From Reyranella sp. (GTDB taxonomy: Bacteria > Pseudomonadota > Alphaproteobacteria > Reyranellales > Reyranellaceae): 64,000 nt of DNA. Location: contig NZ_SCUT01000024.1 of assembly GCF_004297265.1 (NCBI RefSeq), positions 62,001 to 126,000 of the forward strand, written 5' to 3'. The translations under genes and the position numbers were made by a program. Positions 56,851-64,000 of this stretch are shown here, piece by piece (the first letter of the stretch is position 1; each line of letters begins with the position of its first letter). Under the pieces are notes generated by a model. That model was not told the DNA's origin, made no database searches, and saw only the letters and a program-made list of their open reading frames with translations.

Positions 56851-57961
56851 TCACGCGCTTCCTCTGGCAGGGCATGACCCGCAACCTGCAACTCTTCGTC
56901 CTGCTGGTCCTGGCGGTCGGCATCCTCGTGCCGCTGTCGAACCTGCTGCTGCCGCCGGAGAGCCCGTTCCGCACACCGTCCTGGGTGCTGCAGCTCATGG
57001 GCAAGTATCTGTGCTACGCCTCGCTGGCGCTGGCCGTCGATCTCGTGTGGGGCTTCTGCGGCATCCTCACGCTGGGCCATGCCGCCTTCTTCGCGCTCGG
57101 CGGCTACTGCATGGGCATGTACCTCATGCGCCAGATCGGCACGCGCGGCGTCTACGGCAATCCGCTCCTGCCCGACTTCATGGTGTTCCTGAACTACAAG
57201 GAACTGCCCTGGTTCTGGCACGGCTTCGACAGCTTCTGGTTCGCCGCGCCGATGATCGTGCTGGTGCCCAGCGTGCTGGCGCTGGCGCTCGGCTGGTTCG
57301 CCTTCCGCAGCCGGGTCACCGGCGTCTATCTCTCGATCATCACCCAGGCGATGACCTTCGCGCTCTTGCTCGCGTTCTTCCGAAACGACATGGGGTTGGG
57401 CGGCAACAACGGCCTGACGGATTTCAAGGACATCCTCGGTTACTCGGTCCAGTCCGACACGACGCGCGCCGTGCTGTGCTTCGCCTCGGCGCTCGCGCTG
57501 GCGATCTTCCTGGTGATCTCCGCCGCCGTCGTCGGCTCGCGTTTCGGCAAGGCACTGACCGCCGTGCGCGACGCCGAAAGCCGCATGCGGTTCCTCGGAT
57601 ATCGCGTCGAGCGCTACAAGTTGTTCGTCTTCGTGCTCTCGGCGGCGATGGCCGGCATCGCCGGCGCGCTCTACGTGCCGCAGGTCGGCATCATCAATCC
57701 CAGCGAGTTCTCGCCCGGCAATTCGATCGAGGCCGTGCTGTGGGTCGCGGTCGGAGGCCGCGGCACGCTGATCGGCCCGGTGATCGGCGCCTTCGTCGTC
57801 AATTTCGGCAAGACCTACCTCACCGGCGCGCTGCCGGAGGTCTGGCTGTTTGCGCTCGGTGCCCTGTTCATCGTCGTGACCTTGCTGCTGCCCAAGGGCG
57901 TGGTCGGGCTGTGGAACCAGTTCAGGAGCCGGTCGCGCGAGCGGCAGGCGAGGGCCACGGC

Positions 57962-57965
<4 letters not shown>
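56847..57965 (+). CDS. urtC: Urea ABC transporter permease UrtC
   Basis: This is a 372-residue second permease subunit. It shows LSLALAVDLVWGFCGILTLGHAAFFALGGY-like sequence, GVYLSIITQAMTFALLLAFFRNDMGLGGNNGLTDF and FVFVLSAAMAGIAGALYVPQVGIINPSEFSPGNSIEAVLWVAVGGRGTLIGP, split across helices. ATGA overlaps urtB and urtD. Confidence 0.93.
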
Positions 57966-58728
<763 letters not shown>

Positions 58729-58732
<4 letters not shown>

Positions 58733-59430
58733 CGATGCTTTCAGTCCAGAACGTCAATCTCTACTACGGCGCCGCCCAGGCTTTGCGCGGCGTCTCGCTC
58801 TCGGCCTCGATCGGCCGCGTGACCTGCCTGCTCGGGCGCAACGGCGTCGGCAAGACCAGCCTGCTGCGCGCCATCTCCGGCATGCAGTCCATCGCTTCCG
58901 GCACCATCCAGGTCGATGGCCAGGAAGTCTCGAAGCTTGCCCCCTACGAACGGGCGCGCCGCGGCGTCGCCCTGGTGCCGCAGGGCCGCGAGATCTTTCC
59001 GTTGCTGACGGTGAAGGAGAATCTCGAGACCGGCTTCGCGCCGGTGGGCCGCGAGAACAAGAAAGTGCCGGACGAGGTGTTCGAACTCTTCCCGGTGCTG
59101 CAGTCGATGCTGAAGCGCCGCGGCGGCGATCTCTCGGGCGGCCAGCAGCAGCAGCTCGCGATCGGCCGCGCGCTCACCATGCGGCCCAAGCTCCTGCTGC
59201 TCGACGAGCCGACCGAGGGCATCCAGCCCTCGGTCATCAAGGACATCGGCCGCGCCATCACTTATCTGCGCCAGCGCGGCGACATGGCGATCCTGCTGGT
59301 CGAGCAGTATCTCGACTTCGCACACGAGCTCGCCGACGACTTCGCGGTCATGGACCGCGGCGAGGTCGTCTTGTCGGGCACCCGCGAGACCTTCGACGTC
59401 GAGGCCGTGCGCAAGCATATGACGGTTTGA
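58729..59430 (+). CDS. urtE: Urea ABC transporter ATP-binding protein UrtE
   Basis: This is a 233-residue ATPase, the second of the pair. Walker A GRNGVGKTS, signature LSGGQQQQLAIGRALTMRP, Walker B LLLLDEPTEGIQPSVI, H-loop AILLVEQYLDF. The first ATG at 58729 (overlapping the urtD stop) is used; another ATG two codons later is possible. Last gene of the operon. Confidence 0.93.
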
Positions 59431-59444
59431 GGCAAATCCGCCGT

Positions 59445-59475
59445 CTCGACCGAGGCGCCGCGCGCTGCGGTCGAG
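59445..59475. terminator. Hairpin after urtE
   Basis: CTCGACCG (59445-59452), 15-base loop, CGGTCGAG (59468-59475). Located in the 56 bp between the stops of convergent genes (urtE and the amidohydrolase). No T-run, so moderate support. Confidence 0.4.
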
Positions 59476-59486
59476 CCGAAGGGAAT

Positions 59487-61193
59487 TTATTGCGCCGTCT
59501 GCGCGCCGCGCACCAGCCGGCCCGGGCGTTCGCCGGTCAGCTCGTCGTTCTGCAGCGTCTCGACGCCAGCGTTTAACGTGTGCCGGTAGCCCGAGGCGCG
59601 CTGGACCAGGCGCCGGCCGCCGGTCGGCAGGTCGTAGGCCACCTCGGGGCGCTTCAGGGTGAGGTTGTCGAAGTCGATGACGTTGATGTCGGCCTTGTGG
59701 CCCGGCGCCAGCAGGCCGCGGTCCATCAGCCCGTAGGCCTCGGCCGTGCCGCGCGTCTGCTTGGCGATCAGGAATTCGAGGTCGAGCTTCGGTCCGCGCG
59801 TGCGGTCCCGGCCCCACAGGGTGAGCAGCGAGGTCGGCGAGGAGGCGTCGCAGATCACGCCGACATGGGCGCCGCCATCGGCGATGCCCAGCACCGACGC
59901 GGGATCGGTGATCATCTCGTGCACCACGTCCAGACTGCCATAGGCATAGTTCTCGAACGGCAGCATCAGCAGGCCCTTGCCGCCGCGCGCCATCATCTCC
60001 TCGAGCGCCACCGCCTGCGGCGTGCGTCCGGTGCGCTTAGCGATCGCGGCGATCGAATCCTCGGGCTGCGGCTCGTAGTCCGGCCGCTCGCCGATCGGGA
60101 ACATGCGGTCGAAGGCCTCGGCCATGAAGGCGCGCGGATTGGGTTCTTGATTGCCTTCCGTCAGCACCTGGCGCAGGTCGGCGTCGGCGACGAGCCGCTG
60201 GTAGCGTTCCTCGGGCGTGAGCCTGCGCATGTCGAGCCAGGCGCGATGACCGGCGAACGGATGCGCTGTCGTCTCGAGGCCCATGATGACGCCGATCGGC
60301 CGCGAGCCCACCTGCGCATTGGCCATCCGGCCGCTGCGGCGCACTTCGTTGATCTGGTCGAGCGTCTCGCGCCACAGCTTGGGCTGGGCATCGACCTGGA
60401 CCAGCAGGCAGGAGAGGGGACGGCCGGCCAGCCTGGCTGCAGCGTCGAGCGCTTCGAATTCGCCCGGCCCGAAGTCCGAATTGACCTGCAGCACCCCGCG
60501 ACCGGCGCGCTTCATGCCCTGGGCGATGCCCAGCAGCTCGGCCTCGCGGGCGCTGAGCGACGGTGTGAAGCGACCGTCGCGGGCCTTGTGCTTGGTGGTA
60601 CGCGAGGTGGTGAAGCCCATCGCGCCGGCGTGCAGCGCTTCCTCGGTGAGGCGGGCCATCTCTTCGATCTCGCGTTCGGTCGGGATCTCGGCATGATCGG
60701 CGCCGCGATCCCCCATCACGTAGAAGCGCAGCGCGCCGTGGGGAAGCTGCGCCGCCACGTCGACCGCGCGGTCCATCGAGGCCAGCGCGTCGAGATAGTC
60801 GGGGAAGGACTCCCAGTTGAACTTCACGCCCTCGCTGAGGACGGTGCCGGGAATGTCCTCGACGCCTTCCATCAGGTTGATGAGGTAGCCCGAGGCACCC
60901 GGACGGACCGGCGCGAAGCCGACGCCGCAATTGCCGAATACCGTGGTCGTGACGCCATGCCACGAGGACGGCGTGACGAACGGATCCCACGTCGCCTGGC
61001 CGTCGTAGTGTGTGTGGATGTCGACGAACCCCGGGGCCACGATCAGCCCTTCGGCATCGATCTCGCGTTTGCCGGCGCCGAGCTTGGCGCCCATGGCGGC
61101 AATCCGCCCGTCCTGCACTGCAACATCGGCGATCCGGCGCGGGGCGCCCGATCCGTCGATCACGGTTCCGTTTCGGATGACGAGGTCAAACAT
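59487..61193 (-). CDS. N-acyl-D-amino-acid deacylase (D-aminoacylase)/amidohydrolase family
   Basis: This is a 568-residue metal-dependent amidohydrolase: MFDLVIRNGTVIDGSGAPRR at the N-terminus, PGFVDIHTHYDGQATWDPFVTPSSWHGVTTTVFGNCGVGFAPV (HxH metal motif) and the late SVLGIADGGAHVGVICDASSPTSLLTLWG block. Those are hallmarks of N-acyl-D-amino-acid deacylases, which release D-amino acids from acyl derivatives. The exact substrate is not known. It is convergent with the urt operon and divergent from the OYE-like gene. Confidence 0.9.
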   Translation of the reverse strand: MFDLVIRNGTVIDGSGAPRRIADVAVQDGRIAAMGAKLGAGKREIDAEGLIVAPGFVDIHTHYDGQATWDPFVTPSSWHGVTTTVFGNCGVGFAPVRPGASGYLINLMEGVEDIPGTVLSEGVKFNWESFPDYLDALASMDRAVDVAAQLPHGALRFYVMGDRGADHAEIPTEREIEEMARLTEEALHAGAMGFTTSRTTKHKARDGRFTPSLSAREAELLGIAQGMKRAGRGVLQVNSDFGPGEFEALDAAARLAGRPLSCLLVQVDAQPKLWRETLDQINEVRRSGRMANAQVGSRPIGVIMGLETTAHPFAGHRAWLDMRRLTPEERYQRLVADADLRQVLTEGNQEPNPRAFMAEAFDRMFPIGERPDYEPQPEDSIAAIAKRTGRTPQAVALEEMMARGGKGLLMLPFENYAYGSLDVVHEMITDPASVLGIADGGAHVGVICDASSPTSLLTLWGRDRTRGPKLDLEFLIAKQTRGTAEAYGLMDRGLLAPGHKADINVIDFDNLTLKRPEVAYDLPTGGRRLVQRASGYRHTLNAGVETLQNDELTGERPGRLVRGAQTAQ

Positions 61194-61272
61194 GGCGGAG
61201 AGGATAGGCCCGGGGAGCCGGCCCGGTCTATGTTCGGCTTCCCGATAGCCATCCCGTCCGGGGGACCGACCT

Positions 61273-62394
61273 TTGCAGAAACCGCTTCTCTTCTCGCCGC
61301 TCAAGATGCGTGGCGTCACGGCACCCAACCGTTGCGTCGTTTCCCCGATGGTCCAGTTCCGCGCGACGGACGGGCTGGTGAACGACTTTCACCTCGTCCA
61401 TCTTGGCAAGTTCGCGCTGGGCAGGTTCGGCACCGTGTTCACCGAGAACTGCGCCGTGGAACCGCGTGGCCGGGTCACCCAGGGCGATCTCGGCCTGTGG
61501 GACGACAGCCAGATCGCCAGCCACAAGCGGCTGACCGATTTCATCCGCGGCGAGGGCGTGCTGTCGGCAACGCAGATCACCCACTCCGGCCGCAAGGGCT
61601 CGACGCCGCGTACCTTCGACAAGCGCGGCCAGTTCGGACCGGAAGGGGCCGGCTGGAAGAAATGGGAAGTGGTCGGCCCGACCGACCTCGCGGCGGCCGA
61701 GGGCTGGCTGAAGCCGCGCGCCTTGTCGGTCGATGAGATCGAGGAGCTGGTGCAGAAATTCGCTGCTGCGGCGAAGCGTGCCGACGCGGCGGGCTACGAT
61801 GTGCTCGAGGTGCACGGCGCGCACGGCTATCTGCTGGCGCAGTTCCTCTCGCCGATCAGCAACACACGCAACGACCAGTATGGCGGCGACCGCGCCGGCC
61901 GCATGCGCTTCCCGCTCGACGTGGCGCGCGCCGTGCGCCAGGCGTGGCCGGAGAATAAGCCGTTGTTCGTGCGCGTCTCCGCCGTCGATGGCGGAGGCGG
62001 CTGGGATGTCGACGACACGGTGGCCTTCGCGCAGGAGCTGAAGGCGATCGGCGTCGACGTGATCGACTGTTCCTCCGGCGGAATCGCGGGCGCGGCGACG
62101 GCGGCCGGGGTGAAGCGCGGCCTGGGCTTCCAGGTGCCGTTCGCGTCGACCGTGAAGAAGCAGGCCGGCATCGCGACGATGGCCGTCGGCCTGATCCTCG
62201 ATGGGCCGCAGGCCGAAGCGATCCTGCAGGCGGGCGACGCCGACCTGATCGCGATCGGCCGGCAGGCGCTCTACGAGCCGTTTTGGGCGCTGCACGCCGC
62301 GCAGGCGCTGGGCTGCGATCCCGACTTCGACTTGTGGACGCCGGAATACGGCTGGTGGCTCGAGAAGCGCGAGCACACGCTCGGCCGCAAATAA
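61273..62394 (+). CDS. NADH:flavin oxidoreductase (Old Yellow Enzyme family)
   Basis: This is a 373-residue FMN enzyme reducing activated double bonds or related substrates. Features: LLFSPLKMRGVTAPNRCVVSPMVQF, QITHSGRKGS, DVLEVHGAHGYLLAQFLSPISNTRNDQYGG, and the FMN phosphate-site RQALYEPFWALHAA. Start is TTG, preceded by GGGGGACCGACC; the next ATG would cut off the first 11 residues, so TTG is favoured. It is followed 30 bp on by the mct-like gene. Confidence 0.87.
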   Translation: MQKPLLFSPLKMRGVTAPNRCVVSPMVQFRATDGLVNDFHLVHLGKFALGRFGTVFTENCAVEPRGRVTQGDLGLWDDSQIASHKRLTDFIRGEGVLSATQITHSGRKGSTPRTFDKRGQFGPEGAGWKKWEVVGPTDLAAAEGWLKPRALSVDEIEELVQKFAAAAKRADAAGYDVLEVHGAHGYLLAQFLSPISNTRNDQYGGDRAGRMRFPLDVARAVRQAWPENKPLFVRVSAVDGGGGWDVDDTVAFAQELKAIGVDVIDCSSGGIAGAATAAGVKRGLGFQVPFASTVKKQAGIATMAVGLILDGPQAEAILQAGDADLIAIGRQALYEPFWALHAAQALGCDPDFDLWTPEYGWWLEKREHTLGRK

Positions 62395-62424
62395 CGAGAC
62401 AAGCAATAGACACGGGAAACGTTC

Positions 62425-63639
62425 ATGACAGGCATTCTTGCGGGCCTCCGCATCGTCGAGGGCTCGGCGTTCATCGCCGCGCCGCTGGGTGGCATGACGC
62501 TCGCCCAGATGGGTGCCGACGTGATCCGCTTCGACGACATCAAGGGCGGCCTCGACAATGAGCGCTGGCCGGTCACGGACAGCGGGCGGTCGATCTACTG
62601 GGCCGGCCTGAACAAGGGCAAACGCTCGATCGCCGTCGACCTGCGCAATCCCCGCGGCCGCGAACTGCTCACGGCGCTGATCACTGCACCGGGCGAGGGC
62701 GCCGGCATCTTCACGACCAACATGCCGGCCCGCGGCTGGCTCGCCTACGAGGAGCTGGCGAAGAAGCGTGCCGACCTGATCGCGCTCAACATCATCGGCG
62801 CGCGCGACGGTTCGGCCCATGTCGACTACACGGTGAACGCCATCACCGGATTTTCCATGGTCACCGGCCCGGTCGGTCATGAAGGTCCGGTGAACGCGGT
62901 CTGCCCGCCCTGGGATCTCGCCGCCGCCTATGCCGGCGCCCTGTCGCTGCTCGCCGCCGAGCGTCACCGCCGGATGACGGGGCAGGGGCAGAAGATCGTG
63001 TTGCCGCTGCAGGACATGGCGCTCGCGACCACCTCGGCGCTGGGCTACATCGGCGAAGCGGTGGTGAACGGCGTCGACCGGCCGCGCTTTGGCAACGAGA
63101 TCTTCGGTACCTTCGGCCGCGACTTCCGCACGAAGGATGGCCGCTTCGTGATGATCTGCATCTTCTCGGACCGCCATGTCGACGCGCTGGCCGCCGCGGG
63201 CGGGTTCGCGGACGCCTTCAGGAAGATCGAGGCCGAGACGGGTGTCGACCTCAAGAGCGATGCCGGCCGCTGGAACGCCCGCCAGCAGCTCATCGCCGTG
63301 ATCGAACCGTGGGTCGCGGCCCATGATGCGGCCGATGTCTCGGCTGCGCTCAAGAAGGCGGGTGCTCTCTGGGCGCCCTACCAGACGTTCCGCGAACTGG
63401 CCGCCGACAGGGCGAACGTGCTCGACAATCCAATGTTCACGATCCTCGATCAGCCGGGCATCGGCCGTTACCCCGTCGCCGCCTCGCCGATGCAGTTCGG
63501 CGCCGTGCCGCGCCAGCCACCGCAACCGGCGCCCGTCCTGGGCCAGCATACGGACGAGATCCTTTCGGGTATCCTCGGCCTGCCCGGGCACGAGATCGCC
63601 CGGTTGCACGACGACAAGGTCATCGGTGGCCCCCGATAG
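62425..63639 (+). CDS. mct: Mesaconyl-CoA C1-C4 CoA-transferase homologue (family III)
   Basis: This is a 404-residue CaiB/BaiF CoA-transferase. The sequence follows the mesaconyl-CoA (2-methylfumaryl-CoA) C1-C4 CoA transferase closely: GILAGLRIVEGSAFIAAPLGGMTLAQMGADVIRFD, RSIYWAGLNKGKRSIAVDLRNPRGRELLTALI, TNMPARGWLAYEELAKKRADLI, and the end ILGLPGHEIARLHDDKVIGGP. That enzyme belongs to the 3-hydroxypropionate bi-cycle, but none of its partner genes are in the window, so here the role is unknown. Its 3' end overlaps the next start by 14 bases. Confidence 0.85.
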   Translation: MTGILAGLRIVEGSAFIAAPLGGMTLAQMGADVIRFDDIKGGLDNERWPVTDSGRSIYWAGLNKGKRSIAVDLRNPRGRELLTALITAPGEGAGIFTTNMPARGWLAYEELAKKRADLIALNIIGARDGSAHVDYTVNAITGFSMVTGPVGHEGPVNAVCPPWDLAAAYAGALSLLAAERHRRMTGQGQKIVLPLQDMALATTSALGYIGEAVVNGVDRPRFGNEIFGTFGRDFRTKDGRFVMICIFSDRHVDALAAAGGFADAFRKIEAETGVDLKSDAGRWNARQQLIAVIEPWVAAHDAADVSAALKKAGALWAPYQTFRELAADRANVLDNPMFTILDQPGIGRYPVAASPMQFGAVPRQPPQPAPVLGQHTDEILSGILGLPGHEIARLHDDKVIGGPR

Positions 63640-64000
63640 GATCCTCATCGCCGGCGGCGGCATTGGCGGACTGGCTGCGGCGCTGGCGCTCGCCCAGAAG
63701 GGCATCGCCTCGCAGGTGCTCGAGAAGGCGAGCCGCCTCGGCGAGATCGGCGCTGGCATCCAGCTGGGCCCCAACGCCTTCCACTGCTTCGACCGGCTCG
63801 GCGTCGGCGAGGCGGCGCGCAGCATGGCGGTCTATATCGACCAGCTGCGCCTGATGGATGCGCTGGCCGACGGCGAAATCTGCCACATCGATCTGGGCAA
63901 CAAGTTCCGCGCCCGCTTCGGCAATCCCTATGCCGTCGTGCATCGCGGTGACCTGCACGGCGTATTCTTGAAAGGATGCGAAGATCATCCCCTGATCGAA
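63626..64000 (+). CDS. 3-Hydroxybenzoate 6-monooxygenase-type FAD monooxygenase, 3' end cut
   Basis: This is the first 125 residues of a flavoprotein hydroxylase: GTG start in the mct 3' end, dinucleotide motif ILIAGGGIGGLAAALALAQKG, LEKASRLGEIGAGIQLGPNAFHCFDRLG and HRGDLHGVFL. These match 3-hydroxybenzoate 6-hydroxylase (product gentisate) rather than salicylate hydroxylase. It is truncated by the window end. Confidence 0.8.
   Translation, partial: MAPDRILIAGGGIGGLAAALALAQKGIASQVLEKASRLGEIGAGIQLGPNAFHCFDRLGVGEAARSMAVYIDQLRLMDALADGEICHIDLGNKFRARFGNPYAVVHRGDLHGVFLKGCEDHPLIE

Noticed and set aside
61228-63825. 865-codon open frame on the minus strand opposite the OYE-like and mct-like genes
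   Set aside because: It spans two well-supported genes with clear family motifs; no domain is visible in it.

Overview
The window is GC-rich (roughly two thirds G+C by eye), densely packed chromosomal DNA with many 4-base ATGA/GTGA gene overlaps. The gene set (several tricarboxylate-transporter-type binding proteins, many SDR, crotonase and acyl-CoA dehydrogenase genes, CaiB/BaiF CoA-transferases, a complete Urt urea transporter) fits a metabolically versatile, non-fermenting alphaproteobacterium of the Rhodospirillales/Reyranella/Bradyrhizobium type. The genus is a guess. I saw no tRNA, rRNA, transposase, phage gene or CRISPR array.

Layout. 1-5.4 kb: a partial CoA-transferase and an alpha/beta hydrolase facing a feoA-feoB-PepSY ferrous-iron operon. 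5.4-15.7 kb: small catabolic units, comprising a DUF486 protein, a Bug binding protein, an amidase, a TauE-like permease, two crotonases, an epoxide-hydrolase-like enzyme, a GFA protein, an SDR, a DMT permease and an LLM flavin oxidoreductase. 15.7-17.8 kb: a DEAD-box RNA helicase with a long leader and a GDRP-repeat tail. 17.8-28.7 kb: acyl-CoA metabolism (3-hydroxyacyl-CoA dehydrogenase, crotonase, SDRs, two acyl-CoA dehydrogenases) and a complete tricarboxylate-type TctCBA transporter. 28.8-36 kb: a single-chain biotin-dependent acyl-CoA carboxylase of 1120 residues, a peptide-type binding protein, an FMN hydroxyacid dehydrogenase and an SDR.

36.2-40.2 kb is a ureide/carboxybiuret-type nitrogen-scavenging cluster: allophanate hydrolase (atzF-like), divergent from atzG-atzE-hpxZ/atzH-like genes that sit behind a near-perfect sigma-54 promoter. 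40.3-47.6 kb: two D-2-hydroxyacid dehydrogenases, a sulfatase/phosphonate-monoester-hydrolase-family enzyme, pcaHGB (protocatechuate ring cleavage) and greB. 47.6-59.4 kb is a urea module: ureD, ureA, a fused ureBC, ureE, ureF, a DUF3995 membrane gene, ureG and hupE/ureJ, then urtABCDE. Sigma-54-like GG-N10-GC elements lie before ureA and before urtA. Urea is imported by Urt and split by urease, while AtzF-type activity releases ammonia from allophanate. All three promoters point to one nitrogen-control (NtrC/RpoN) regulon. 59.5-64 kb: a D-aminoacylase-type amidohydrolase, an Old-Yellow-Enzyme-family reductase, a mesaconyl-CoA C1-C4 CoA-transferase homologue and the start of a 3-hydroxybenzoate 6-monooxygenase-type flavoprotein.

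The most unusual non-coding structures are three REPIN-like double palindromes whose single arms carry compensatory base changes, and an array of five hairpins packed into about 200 bp between two convergent genes at 24.2-24.4 kb.
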